Source: Nocardioides sp. (GTDB taxonomy: Bacteria; Actinomycetota; Actinomycetes; Propionibacteriales; Nocardioidaceae). From it: a DNA stretch of 64,000 nt. A program made the position numbers and the translations under genes. The stretch covers positions 79,626-143,625 of the forward strand of contig NZ_JASLGR010000040.1 of the NCBI RefSeq assembly GCF_030150155.1, written 5' to 3'. The notes under the pieces are model-generated. The model was given only the letters and a program-made list of their open reading frames with translations. It searched no databases and had not been told where the DNA came from. Below are positions 53,418-61,991 of the stretch, in pieces. Every line of letters begins with the position of its first letter. Positions within the stretch are counted from its first letter, which is position 1.

Positions 53418-56400
53418 ATGGGCGTGACCACGCAGAACCGCGCAGTGACGTCGTTGGAGGAGCGGTACACCGCGACCTCCGGTGACGTGATGATTTCGGG
53501 CATCCAGGCCCTCGTCCGCACGATGCTGGACCAGCGTCGTCTCGATGAGGCCCGGGGGCTGCGGACAGGGGTGTTCCTGTCGGGCTACCAGGGCTCGCCG
53601 CTGGGCACGATCGACCTCGAGGTCGGCCGCCACCAGCGCCTCATCGACGAGGCCGGGATCGTCTTCCGTCAGGGCCTCAATGAGGAGCTGGGGGCCACCG
53701 CCGTGGCCGGCACGCAGCTGCTTGGCGAGCTTGAGCACCGCACCGTGGACGGTGTCACCGGGATCTGGTTCGGCAAGAACCCGGGTCTGGACCGGGCCGC
53801 CGACGCGATCCGGCACGGCAACATCTCCGGCACCTCGCCGCTGGGCGGCGCCGTCGCCTGGATCGGGGACGACCCGTCGAGCAAGTCCTCGACGGTGCCG
53901 AGCTCGTGTGAGCCGATGTGTCGCTCGATGTACATGCCGATCCTGGCGCCCGGCTCGGTCGAGGAGATCCTCACCTTCGGGCTGCACGCGATCGCGATGT
54001 CGCGGCACGCCGGCCTGTGGACCGGCCTCAAGATCGTCGCCGACGTCGCTGACTCCTCGGCGATCGTCAACGTCGACGGCCTGGCCGAGGCGATCCCGGA
54101 CCTGCACCGCGAACGCACCTTCACCCCGCCGGTGCTGCTGCCGCCGACGAACCTCGACGCCGAGTTCGACCTGATGACCTTGCGCCTGGCCCGCGCCAGC
54201 GAGTACGCCGAGGCGGCCGGCCTGAACCGGATCACGTTCGAGCCCACCCAGCCCCGCACCGCGATCGTCGCGGCCGGCCTCAACTACCAGTCGCTGCTCA
54301 CCGCGCTCAAGGATCTGGGCGCCACCGAGGCGGACCTCGAGGAGCACGGCGTACGCCTGATTCAGCTCGGCATGCCGTGGCCGCTCGAGCCGACCGCCAC
54401 CCGGCGCCTCTTCGCCGGGGTGGAGCGGGTGCTCGTGGTCGAGGACAAGCTCGGCTTCCTGGAGGGGCTGATCAAGGAGGTGCTGTTCGGCATCCCGAAC
54501 CCGCCCGCCGTGATCGGCAAGCGCGACGAGTCCGGTGCGCCGCTGCTCAGCCCGCGCAGCGCCCTGCTCTCCGACGAGATCCTTGCCGTCCTCACCCGGG
54601 TGCTTCCCGGGATGGGCAGGCCCGAGCTGACGGTGCCGGCCCCGCGTCGTCGTCACCTCCAGCTGGCGGCCCTGCCGGCGCGGACGCCGGCGTTCTGCTC
54701 CGGCTGCCCGCACAGCGTCTCGACCCGGGCCGACTCCGACCAGCTCGTCGGTGTCGGGATCGGCTGCCACGTGATGGTGGTCCTGGAGAACGAGGGCAAG
54801 CGCGGCCAGCTCACCGGCATGACCCAGATGGGTGGTGAGGGCACGCAGTGGCTCGGCCTGGAGCCGTTCACCACCGACAAGCACTTCTTCCAGAACGTCG
54901 GAGACGGCACGTTCTACCACTCCGCCTCGCTGGCGATCCGCGCTGCGGTGGCGGCGAAGTCGACGATCACCTACAAGCTGCTGGTCAACGACGTCGTCGC
55001 GATGACCGGCGGTCAGCACCCCGCCGGCCAGATGGACATCCCCGAGCTGACCCGCTGGCTCACCCTGGAGGGCGTGCGCAAGATCGCGATCACGACCTCG
55101 AACCCGAAGCTGTGGAAGCGCACCCGGCTGGGCCGCCGCCTGGCCAAGAACGTCACGGTGCACGACCGCGTCGACTTCGCCGACGTGCAGCGCCAGCTGG
55201 CCGAGGAGGAGGGCGTCACCGTCCTGCTGCACCTCGACCGCTGTGCGACCGAGGAGCGCCGGCTGCGCAAGCGCGGCAAGGCCCCCGCACCGGCCGAGCG
55301 GATCTGGATCAACGAGCGGGTCTGCGAGGGCTGCGGCGACTGTGGCGATAAGTCGACATGTCTATCCGTGGTGCCGACAGCGACCGAGTTCGGACGCAAG
55401 ACGAAGATCCACCAGTCCTCCTGCAACCAGGACATGTCCTGCCTCGCCGGGGACTGCCCGTCCTTCGTCAAGGTCACCCCGTCGGCCAAGCCGCGCACCC
55501 GCGCGGTGCCCGACGTCGAGCTCCCCGAGCCCCGTCGCCGGGTCGGCGACGACCTGCTCGTGCGGATGCCCGGCATCGGTGGCACCGGCGTCGTCACGGT
55601 CTCGGCGATCCTCCAGATGGCCGCCTTCCTCGAGGGCCGGTTCGCTGCCGGCGTCGAGCAGATCGGACTGGCCCAGAAGGGCGGTCCGGTGATCTCCGAC
55701 GTCCGCTTCTCCACCGAGCCGATCACCGGTCAGATCCGGGCCGGCCGTGGCACCGTCGACGTCCTGCTCGCCTTCGACCCGCTCGGTGCCTCCACCGAGT
55801 CGATGCTCGACTCGATCCGCTCGACCGGCATCGCGGTGGTCAACACCGGCGAGGTCGCTACCTCCCAGATGGTGCAGGACACCTCGATCACGATGCCGCC
55901 GGTCGAGGACCTGCGCACCCGGATCGACGCCGCCACCACCGGCTCGGAGAACGCCTACGTCGACGCCGATGGCCTCGCCCAGACGCACTTCGCCGACCAC
56001 CTGCCGGGCAACCTGATCCTGATCGGGGCTGCCTACCAGCACGGGGTGCTGCCGATCAGCGCCGACGCCATCACCGAGGCGATCCGGCTCAACGGTGCGG
56101 CCGTCGAGCAGAACCTCGCCGCCTTCCGGCTCGGCCGGATCGCGATCGCCGCCCCCGAGGCGCTGCTCGACCGCCCCGTGCTCGACGAGCGTCCCCGTCT
56201 GGAGCGCCTCACCTCCGAGGTCGAGGCGTGGCAGAACCGTGCCGCCGCCGACCGTTTCGCCGCCGACGTACGCCGGGTGGCGGACGCCGTCGGGCAGGAC
56301 CCGGCCGGCGAGGAGCTGACCGCCGCGTACGCGGAGGGGCTGTTCAAGCTGACCACGTACAAGGACGAGTTCGAGGTGGCCCGCCTGCACCTCGACTCGG

Positions 56401-56864
56401 TCGAGGGTGCCAAGGTCGCCTCCGAGTTCGGCTCGGACGCGAAGGTCAAGATCCTGCTCTACCCGCCCGTCCTGCGGGCGATGGGGCTCAAGCACAAGAT
56501 CGCCTTCGGCGGCTGGGTCACCCCGGTGCTGAAGCTGCTGTACGGCATGCGCTTCCTGCGCGGCAGCCGTCTCAACCCGTTCGGTGTCGGCAGCGTCCGC
56601 CGCACCGAGCAGGCGCTGGCCGCGGAGTACACCGCGACCTTCACCGATGCACTGCGTCGCCTCACCCCGGCGACCCAGTCGGTCCTGCTCGAACTCGCCT
56701 CCGCACCGGACCTCGTGCGCGGCTACGAGCAGGTCAAACTCGGCAACGTCGAGCGTTACCGCGCCCGCGTTGACGAGCTGCTCCACGACCTCGAGGCCCA
56801 CCCCCTCTCGAAAGGAACCTCCGGTGAGCACCACCCTCGGTCTGGCGTCTCCCACAGCCACTGA
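53418..56864 (+). CDS. Indolepyruvate (2-oxoacid) ferredoxin oxidoreductase family protein, fused IorA-IorB type
   Basis: The 1148-residue fusion enzyme converts aryl or branched 2-oxoacids plus CoA to acyl-CoA, reducing ferredoxin. In order: an N-terminal alpha part (FLSGYQGSPLGTIDLEVGR); a TPP-binding part with FCSGCPHSVS, GIGCH and VGDGTFYHSASLAIRA; an iron-sulfur part with CEGCGDCGDKSTC and CNQDMSCLAGDC; the gamma part (GIGGTGVVTVSAILQMAA, GLAQKGGPVISDV); and a C-terminal DUF6537 domain (LTTYKDEFEVARLHL). ATG 53418 has GGGAGG upstream. Its last 41 bp overlap the dehydrogenase gene. Adjacency to an amino acid dehydrogenase suggests aromatic or branched-chain amino acid catabolism. Confidence 0.9.
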   Translation: MGVTTQNRAVTSLEERYTATSGDVMISGIQALVRTMLDQRRLDEARGLRTGVFLSGYQGSPLGTIDLEVGRHQRLIDEAGIVFRQGLNEELGATAVAGTQLLGELEHRTVDGVTGIWFGKNPGLDRAADAIRHGNISGTSPLGGAVAWIGDDPSSKSSTVPSSCEPMCRSMYMPILAPGSVEEILTFGLHAIAMSRHAGLWTGLKIVADVADSSAIVNVDGLAEAIPDLHRERTFTPPVLLPPTNLDAEFDLMTLRLARASEYAEAAGLNRITFEPTQPRTAIVAAGLNYQSLLTALKDLGATEADLEEHGVRLIQLGMPWPLEPTATRRLFAGVERVLVVEDKLGFLEGLIKEVLFGIPNPPAVIGKRDESGAPLLSPRSALLSDEILAVLTRVLPGMGRPELTVPAPRRRHLQLAALPARTPAFCSGCPHSVSTRADSDQLVGVGIGCHVMVVLENEGKRGQLTGMTQMGGEGTQWLGLEPFTTDKHFFQNVGDGTFYHSASLAIRAAVAAKSTITYKLLVNDVVAMTGGQHPAGQMDIPELTRWLTLEGVRKIAITTSNPKLWKRTRLGRRLAKNVTVHDRVDFADVQRQLAEEEGVTVLLHLDRCATEERRLRKRGKAPAPAERIWINERVCEGCGDCGDKSTCLSVVPTATEFGRKTKIHQSSCNQDMSCLAGDCPSFVKVTPSAKPRTRAVPDVELPEPRRRVGDDLLVRMPGIGGTGVVTVSAILQMAAFLEGRFAAGVEQIGLAQKGGPVISDVRFSTEPITGQIRAGRGTVDVLLAFDPLGASTESMLDSIRSTGIAVVNTGEVATSQMVQDTSITMPPVEDLRTRIDAATTGSENAYVDADGLAQTHFADHLPGNLILIGAAYQHGVLPISADAITEAIRLNGAAVEQNLAAFRLGRIAIAAPEALLDRPVLDERPRLERLTSEVEAWQNRAAADRFAADVRRVADAVGQDPAGEELTAAYAEGLFKLTTYKDEFEVARLHLDSVEGAKVASEFGSDAKVKILLYPPVLRAMGLKHKIAFGGWVTPVLKLLYGMRFLRGSRLNPFGVGSVRRTEQALAAEYTATFTDALRRLTPATQSVLLELASAPDLVRGYEQVKLGNVERYRARVDELLHDLEAHPLSKGTSGEHHPRSGVSHSH

Positions 56865-57891
56865 GCTGCCCGACCCGACGCAATCAGAACAACTCGTCTT
56901 CTGCTCCGACCCCGAGCTCGGCCTGCAGGCCGTCATCGCCGTCGACGACACCACCCTGGGGCCGGGCCTCGGCGGCGTACGCTTCCGGCCGTATCCGACT
57001 CTGTGGGACGGTGCCCGCGAGGCACAGCGGCTGGCGCGGGCGATGACCGCCAAGAACGCGCTCGCAGGCCTGCCGTACGGCGGCGCGAAGTCGGTCATCC
57101 TCGACCTGGCACCGCGCGACCGCGACGGTCTAATGCGCCGCTTCGGTGAGTTCGTGGCCCGCCTCGGCGGCACCTACCTGCCGGGCGTCGACATGGGCAC
57201 CACCGCGACCGACCTCGCCCTGATGGGCGCCGCCGGAGCCGACGCGACCTGCTCCACCGAGGACCCCTCGCCGTGGACCGCTCGCGGTGTCTTCGCCTCG
57301 ATCAAGGCCAGTGCCGTGCACGGGCTCGGGGCCTCCGACCTCACCGGGGTCAGGGTGCTGGTCCAGGGCGTCGGCCACGTCGGTCACTCCCTGGCCACCC
57401 AGCTCGCCGCTGCCGGGGCGCTGGTCAGCGTCTCCGACGTCGACCTGGACCGGGCTCGCGTCGTCGCCGACGAGGTCGGTGGCGCCGTCGTGGCCCCCGA
57501 CCAGGTGATCGGCGCCGACGTCGACATCTGGGCGCCGTGCGCGACCGCGAAGGTCGTCACCAGCGAGGTCGTGGACCGGCTCCGCTGCCGCCTCATCGCC
57601 GGTGCGGCCAACGACACCCTCAGTGAGGAGTCGGTCGCCGACGAGCTCCAGGCGGCCGGGATCCTCTACGTCCCCGACTTCGTCGCCAACGCCGGAGGCG
57701 TGATCCACATCCACGGCCTGCGGGTCGGCTGGGACCACGACCGGATCGGCCAGGCGGTCGACGCGATCGGTGACCGGGTCGAGTCGCTGCTCACCGAGGC
57801 CGAGGGGGCGCACACCACGGCGCTCGCCGCGGCCGACCTCCAGCGCGACCGGATCCTGGCCGCCGGCGGCGTACAGCTGCAGGCCAGCTGA
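56824..57891 (+). CDS. Glu/Leu/Phe/Val dehydrogenase family enzyme
   Basis: The 355-residue NAD-dependent amino acid dehydrogenase has the catalytic region GLGGVRFRPY...AKNALAGLPYGGAKSVI, with lysines at the expected sites, then GVDMGTTATDLALMG and the Rossmann motif VQGVGHVGHSLATQLAAAGA. The C-terminal IAGAANDTLSEESVADELQAAGILYVPDFVANAGGVI is typical for leucine, phenylalanine and valine dehydrogenases. It deaminates the amino acid to a 2-oxoacid, the substrate type of the upstream oxidoreductase. GTG 56824 has AAAGGA upstream and lies inside the preceding gene's last 41 bp. Which amino acid is used cannot be decided. Confidence 0.92.
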   Translation: MSTTLGLASPTATELPDPTQSEQLVFCSDPELGLQAVIAVDDTTLGPGLGGVRFRPYPTLWDGAREAQRLARAMTAKNALAGLPYGGAKSVILDLAPRDRDGLMRRFGEFVARLGGTYLPGVDMGTTATDLALMGAAGADATCSTEDPSPWTARGVFASIKASAVHGLGASDLTGVRVLVQGVGHVGHSLATQLAAAGALVSVSDVDLDRARVVADEVGGAVVAPDQVIGADVDIWAPCATAKVVTSEVVDRLRCRLIAGAANDTLSEESVADELQAAGILYVPDFVANAGGVIHIHGLRVGWDHDRIGQAVDAIGDRVESLLTEAEGAHTTALAAADLQRDRILAAGGVQLQAS

Positions 57892-57958
57892 GCCCGATCA
57901 ACGGCCCGTGGTGGCCCGGACCTGCGGGAGGTTCGGGCCGCCACGTACCCTGAGAGGC

Positions 57959-58798
57959 ATGGTTGTGCCGTGGTGGAGTCGACGCTTGTGGGGCGCCCAC
58001 CTGATCGGATTGCTGCTCTTCGCCGCGGCCTGCGTGCTCGGCTACTGGCAGCTGAGTGTGTGGCACGAGCATCGTGCCTCGGCCCAGATCGACCTGACCC
58101 GGGAGAAGCCGGTCCCGCTCGACGACGTCTTCGGTCACGACGACCCGTTCCCGGCCAAGGGCGTGGGGCGACCCGTCACCGTCGCCGGGACCTGGCTGCC
58201 CGACAGCACCGTCTACGTCAGCGGGCGTGAGCACGACGGCGTCGAGGGCTACTGGATCGTGACCTCGGTCGCGGTCGGCCCGGCCGCCGACGCCAGCACC
58301 GCTCCGGCGATCCCGGTCGTGCGCGGCTGGCTGCCCAGCATCGACGCCGTTCCCGCCTCGCCCACGGGCGAGGTCTCCCTGACCGCATGGCTCCAGCCCG
58401 GCGAGGGCTCCCTGGTGGTCGACAACGACCCCACCGACAACGTCCTGCCGCAGATGCGGATCGCCGACCTCATCCAGCACGTCGACCAGGACCTGTACGG
58501 CGGCTACGCGATCGACCAGAAGCCGACCGCCGGACTCGAGGCCGCCGACCTCGCGCAGATGCCCAAGACCGACGCCGGCGAGGGCCTGCGCAACTTCCTG
58601 TACGCGTTCGAGTGGTGGTTCTTCGGGATCTTCGCGATCGTGATGTGGTGGAAGTACGTCCAGGAGCTGCGCCACCCCGAGCCTGAGGGTGACGACGGCG
58701 ACGGAGACGACGGCGAGGCCGGCGGCGACGGTGCCGGTGGCGCAGGGGACCCTGCAGGGGATCGGGCTCAGGCCCCGGCGGTAGCCTCGAAGCCGTGA
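57959..58798 (+). CDS. SURF1-family cytochrome oxidase assembly protein
   Basis: The 279-residue protein has the SURF1 layout: an N-terminal helix (LWGAHLIGLLLFAAACVLGYWQL, with WQ), a periplasmic domain containing VTVAGTWLPDSTVYVSGRE, GYWIVTSV and VVRGWLPS, and a C-terminal helix (WWFFGIFAIVMWWKYV). It helps cytochrome aa3 oxidase assembly. A Gly/Asp-rich tail of about 35 residues ends the protein. ATG 57959 lies 7 nt after TACCCT (leaderless pattern). Its stop overlaps the DUF3817 start (GTGA). Confidence 0.9.
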   Translation: MVVPWWSRRLWGAHLIGLLLFAAACVLGYWQLSVWHEHRASAQIDLTREKPVPLDDVFGHDDPFPAKGVGRPVTVAGTWLPDSTVYVSGREHDGVEGYWIVTSVAVGPAADASTAPAIPVVRGWLPSIDAVPASPTGEVSLTAWLQPGEGSLVVDNDPTDNVLPQMRIADLIQHVDQDLYGGYAIDQKPTAGLEAADLAQMPKTDAGEGLRNFLYAFEWWFFGIFAIVMWWKYVQELRHPEPEGDDGDGDDGEAGGDGAGGAGDPAGDRAQAPAVASKP

Positions 58799-59133
58799 CC
58801 AAGCTCTTCACCGCCTACCGGATCCTGGCCATCCTGGTCGGCATCTGCCTCCTCGTGGCCAGCGTCGACTGGCTCATCGTCCACCTCATCGATGACTCGT
58901 TCCCCGACATGTGGTGGCTGTGGATGCTGCACGGCTACGTCTACATGGCGTACCTGGTGGTGGCGGTGCTCTTCACCCGACGGGCTCGTTGGTCCCTGAA
59001 CTTCGTCCTGCTGATCATCATCGCGGGCCTGATCCCGGTGCTGATGTTCTTCGTCGAGCACTTCGTGGCGGAGAAGTTCAAGCGGGAGAACCCGGCGCTG
59101 TTCACGGCAGACGCTGCCGGCGCGACCGCCTGA
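58795..59133 (+). CDS. DUF3817 membrane protein
   Basis: The 112-residue protein has three hydrophobic helices: RILAILVGICLLVASVDWLIVHL, LWMLHGYVYMAYLVVAVLFT and FVLLIIIAGLIPVLMFFVEHFV, with the conserved HGYVYM...YL. This matches the DUF3817 family, found beside SURF1 genes in actinobacteria. Function unknown, perhaps related to oxidase assembly. Start GTG 58795 overlaps SURF1 by four bases. Confidence 0.9.
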   Translation: MTKLFTAYRILAILVGICLLVASVDWLIVHLIDDSFPDMWWLWMLHGYVYMAYLVVAVLFTRRARWSLNFVLLIIIAGLIPVLMFFVEHFVAEKFKRENPALFTADAAGATA

Positions 59134-59169
59134 GCACCCTTCTCACCACGGAACGAATAGACTCCCCGC

Positions 59170-59673
59170 GTGACTTCAGCGATTCTGCACACCAATCGTG
59201 GTGACATCACCATCGAGCTGTTTCCGAACCAGGCTCCGGCCACGGTGGAGAACTTCGTCGGCCTGGCCAAGGGCGAGAAGGACTACAACACCGGCAACGG
59301 CAAGACCGGCCCGTTCTACGACGGTCTCGGCTTCCACCGTGTGATCGACAACTTCATGATCCAGGGTGGCTGCCCGCTCGGCACCGGCACCGGCGGTCCG
59401 GGCTACACGTTCAAGGACGAGTTCACCTCCGAGCTCACCTTCGACAAGCCCTACCTGCTCGCCATGGCCAACGCCGGCCCGGGCACGAACGGCTCGCAGT
59501 TCTTCATCACCACCGCCGCCACGCCGTGGCTCAACATGCGCCACACCATCTTCGGTGAGGTGACCGACGCTGCCTCGCAGGCCGTCGTCGACGCGATCGG
59601 CACCACGCCGACCGGCGCCGGTGACCGCCCGATCGAGCCCGTCGTGATCGACTCGGTCGAGATCCTCGACTGA
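59170..59673 (+). CDS. Cyclophilin-type peptidyl-prolyl cis-trans isomerase
   Basis: The 167-residue cytosolic cyclophilin begins VTSAILHTNRGDITIELFPNQAPATVENFVGLAKG. Active-site segments are FHRVIDNFMIQGGCPLGTGTGGPGY, MANAGPGTNGSQFFITTAATPWL and HTIFGEV. No signal peptide is present. GTG 59170 lies 6 nt after TAGACT (leaderless pattern). The equivalent in Mycobacterium is ppiA, also near the origin between gyrA and the pknB-crgA region. Confidence 0.95.
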   Translation: MTSAILHTNRGDITIELFPNQAPATVENFVGLAKGEKDYNTGNGKTGPFYDGLGFHRVIDNFMIQGGCPLGTGTGGPGYTFKDEFTSELTFDKPYLLAMANAGPGTNGSQFFITTAATPWLNMRHTIFGEVTDAASQAVVDAIGTTPTGAGDRPIEPVVIDSVEILD

Positions 59674-59703
59674 TCATCGTCTGATCAGCCCTCCCTGACG
59701 CGA

Positions 59704-60627
59704 GTGTCGACAGGACCTGTTCCTCCCGCCCCGACGTGCTACCGGCACCCGGGGCGGGAGGCGCACATCCGCTGCCAGCGCTGCAACCGCCCGATCTGCC
59801 CTGACTGCATGATCAGCGCGAGTGTCGGCTTCCAGTGCCCCGAGTGCTTCCACGAGGGCAAGAAGTCGGTGCGCGAGGCACGGACGTCGTACGGCGGCCT
59901 CATCCCGACCGGGCTGTCGGTCTCGATCATCCTGGTCGCGATCAACGTCGCGATCTGGCTGCTGATCCAGCTCACCGGCGGGGAGACCTCGCGGATCACC
60001 GAGTGGATCGGCCTGATGCCCAACGGCGAGTGCACGGTCCCCGGTGGGTACTACCCGGGGCTGACCGAGCAGGTCTGCGCCTCGGGGCCCGACACCACCT
60101 GGGTGCCCGGCGTCGCCGACGGCGCGGTCTGGCGGCTGGTGACCTCGATCTTCACCCAGGTGGGGTTCATCCACCTGTTCTTCAACGTCTTCAACATCTG
60201 GGTGCTGGGCCCGCAGCTCGAGGCTGCGTTCGGCCGCGCCCGGTTCCTCGCGATCTACCTGCTGGCCGGCCTGAGCGGCTCGATCGCGGTGTACTGGCTT
60301 GGACCAGTGGACGGCCTCACGATCGGTGCCTCCGGTGCCGTCTTCGGCCTCCTGGGCGCGCTGCTGGTGATGGCCGTGCGGACCCGTCAGCCTCCGCAGG
60401 GGATCCTGTTCTGGATCGGGCTGAGCCTGGTCTACAGCTTCGTCGTCACCGGGATCTCGTGGCAGGCCCACGTCGGCGGCCTGATCGGCGGGGCGCTGAT
60501 CGCCGCGGCGTTCGTGTGGATCCCGCGCGGCCCCCGTCGACGTACCCTGCAGTGGGGTTCGGTCGGAGCGATGCTGGCCGTGCTGGTCGTGCTCGCGGTG
60601 GTCCGCACCCTCACTCTGACGGCGTGA
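59704..60627 (+). CDS. Rhomboid-family intramembrane serine protease with zinc-finger N-terminus
   Basis: The 307-residue protein begins with a B-box-like metal-binding segment (Cys12, His15, Cys24, Cys27, Cys32, Cys35, Cys45, Cys48). A rhomboid domain of six helices follows. Catalytic Ser210 is in GASGAVFG and His256 in SWQAHVGGLIGG; HLFFNVFNIW supplies the oxyanion-type Asn and His. It cleaves membrane proteins inside the bilayer; the target is unknown. The N-terminus may bind cytosolic partners. GTG 59704 has no strong Shine-Dalgarno. Its end overlaps the convergent DUF881 gene by 17 bp. Confidence 0.9.
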   Translation: MSTGPVPPAPTCYRHPGREAHIRCQRCNRPICPDCMISASVGFQCPECFHEGKKSVREARTSYGGLIPTGLSVSIILVAINVAIWLLIQLTGGETSRITEWIGLMPNGECTVPGGYYPGLTEQVCASGPDTTWVPGVADGAVWRLVTSIFTQVGFIHLFFNVFNIWVLGPQLEAAFGRARFLAIYLLAGLSGSIAVYWLGPVDGLTIGASGAVFGLLGALLVMAVRTRQPPQGILFWIGLSLVYSFVVTGISWQAHVGGLIGGALIAAAFVWIPRGPRRRTLQWGSVGAMLAVLVVLAVVRTLTLTA

Positions 60628-61375
60628 CCTTCGCGTAGTTGAGGTCGCGCAGACCCGTGTACGCCGGCGCCGTCAGGTCATAGGACGGCGTCATGTCCCA
60701 GCCGATGTCGATCGTGGGTTGCGCGGCCTGAGCCCGGTACATCGCGACGTAGGAGTCGTCGTCGAGTGCCGAGGTGAGCTCGTTGATCGAGCCGACCGCC
60801 TCGATCACGAACGGCTGCGGGTGCGGCACTCCCTGCAGCGTGATCGTGCTGCCGGTGCACTTGATGCCGGTGGTGGTGATGATCCGCTGGCCGGCGATCG
60901 TGATCGCCTTGGCCCCGCCGCGCCACAGCGCGTTGACCACTGCCTGGACGTCCTGCTGGTGGACCACCATCTGAGTGGCGGTGTCGCCGGTGGCCTGCTG
61001 GATCAGGGAGTCGGGGGCGTCGCTCATCGTGATGGTCAGGCCCTCGCCGGTGAGCTTGGTCAGCCCCGCCTCCTCGCGCACGCCGGCCGCCTCGCGGCGG
61101 TAGGTGCTGACGGAGCCGTCGGAGACCTGGGCGGTGAGGTCGTTGACCTGGGTGGTCATGGTGTGGACCTGGTCCTCGAGCCGCTGGTAGCGGTTGGCCT
61201 CGCTCGCGACGAGCTGGGAGAGGTTGTTGTAGCGCCCCGGGCGGAGGTCGGTGCCGTCGCTGTTGAGGGCGCTGACCACGAATAGTGCTCCGCAGGCGAG
61301 CACCACCAGGGGTGTGCCAAGACGCCACCGGCGCGAGGGCGTCCGGTGAACGGGGGTGGTCACATGGGTGGGCAC
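60611..61375 (-). CDS. DUF881 family protein
   Basis: The 254-residue protein has one N-terminal membrane helix (GTPLVVLACGALFVVSAL), a coiled coil (LSQLVASEANRYQRLEDQVHTMTTQVNDLTAQV) and the DUF881 domain with GEGLTITMSDAPDS, HQQDVQAVVNALWRGGAKAITIAGQRI and YTGLRDLNYA. Members lie beside division and envelope genes in actinobacteria and are thought to be extracytoplasmic. GTG 61375 lies 7 nt after TAGCCT on the minus strand (leaderless pattern). It is divergent from crgA with overlapping promoters. Confidence 0.9.
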   Translation of the reverse strand: MPTHVTTPVHRTPSRRWRLGTPLVVLACGALFVVSALNSDGTDLRPGRYNNLSQLVASEANRYQRLEDQVHTMTTQVNDLTAQVSDGSVSTYRREAAGVREEAGLTKLTGEGLTITMSDAPDSLIQQATGDTATQMVVHQQDVQAVVNALWRGGAKAITIAGQRIITTTGIKCTGSTITLQGVPHPQPFVIEAVGSINELTSALDDDSYVAMYRAQAAQPTIDIGWDMTPSYDLTAPAYTGLRDLNYAKVTPSE

Positions 61376-61381
61376 ATGGCC

Positions 61382-61388
61382 TAGGCTA
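61382..61388. promoter_or_regulatory. Overlapping divergent -10 elements of DUF881 gene and crgA
   Basis: The sequence CTAGGCTA holds TAGGCT (61382-61387, plus) 7 nt before the crgA GTG. The reverse-strand TAGCCT (61383-61388) lies 7 nt before the DUF881 gene's GTG. The two -10 hexamers share five bases, so RNA polymerase cannot occupy both at once. Confidence 0.65.
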
Positions 61389-61394
61389 CGGCCC

Positions 61395-61871
61395 GTGTCC
61401 CGACTGAAGCGCTCCCGCGGCGATAACGCCGACGTCATCACCGGACTGGGTGGCCCGCAGCGCGGCCAGATCTTCTCCGTCCGGTTCCTGATCTCGCTCC
61501 TACTCATCGTGGTGGGGATCGCGTGGATCGCCTTCTACTACGCGGTCGTGCGACCGGGCAGTGACGGCAAGCCCGGAGGCCCGAGCTTCCTCCAGGACTG
61601 GGGTCACTGGAACTACCTGATCGGCTTCGTGGTCTTCTTCCTCGGCCTGTGGGTCGCCGCGCACCCGTCCACCCCGCTCGGCCGTGGCCGTGGTGTCGTG
61701 GTCGGCATGCTGGGCTGCTTCCTGCTCGGCCTGGCGTGGATCTGCGTCTTCTACATCTTCAGCAACGACCTCTCGCCGATCTGGGTGATGAACGACCTGG
61801 GGCAGAAGAACCTGCTGGTCGGCATCGGCTTCATGGCCACGGGCTTCGCCTACGCGACCCGCTGGGAGTGA
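61395..61871 (+). CDS. crgA: CrgA-like division protein with duplicated domain
   Basis: The 158-residue protein has four hydrophobic helices. The first pair (FLISLLLIVVGIAWIAFYYAVV, then WGHWNYLIGFVVFFLGLWVAA) and the second pair (GMLGCFLLGLAWICVFYIFS, then LGQKNLLVGIGFMATGFAYATRW) are similar to each other and to ordinary CrgA, which is about 90 residues with two helices. CrgA binds FtsZ, FtsQ and PBPs at the septum and inhibits or coordinates division. The start VSRLKRSRG at GTG 61395 agrees with a -10 element 7 nt upstream. It is convergent with pknB, as in Mycobacterium. Confidence 0.88.
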   Translation: MSRLKRSRGDNADVITGLGGPQRGQIFSVRFLISLLLIVVGIAWIAFYYAVVRPGSDGKPGGPSFLQDWGHWNYLIGFVVFFLGLWVAAHPSTPLGRGRGVVVGMLGCFLLGLAWICVFYIFSNDLSPIWVMNDLGQKNLLVGIGFMATGFAYATRWE

Positions 61872-61885
61872 GCCGTCTCCCCTGG

Positions 61886-61962
61886 TTATCCACAGACGAG
61901 AAGAACCCGTCACCCCGTGGGGTGGCGGGTTCTTCACATCCTGGGGATTTCCCTGTGGATAG
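61886..61962. promoter_or_regulatory. DnaA-box-like sites between crgA and pknB
   Basis: TTATCCACA (61886-61894) is a perfect DnaA box, and TGTGGATAG (61954-61962) is the reverse of CTATCCACA, one mismatch from it. They flank the crgA terminator in a convergent intergenic space without promoters. Confidence 0.6.
61901..61934 (+). terminator. Terminator after crgA
   Basis: AAGAACCCGTCACC (61901-61914) pairs with GGTGGCGGGTTCTT (61921-61934), a 14-bp stem with one G-T pair and a 6-nt loop, 29 bp after the crgA stop. Confidence 0.8.
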
Positions 61963-61991
61963 AACTACAGGCGTGTAATTCCTCCACAGAG

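Noticed and set aside
55362..57173. Minus-strand frame of about 600 codons opposite the oxidoreductase and dehydrogenase
   Set aside because: Antisense shadow of two genes with strong motif support.
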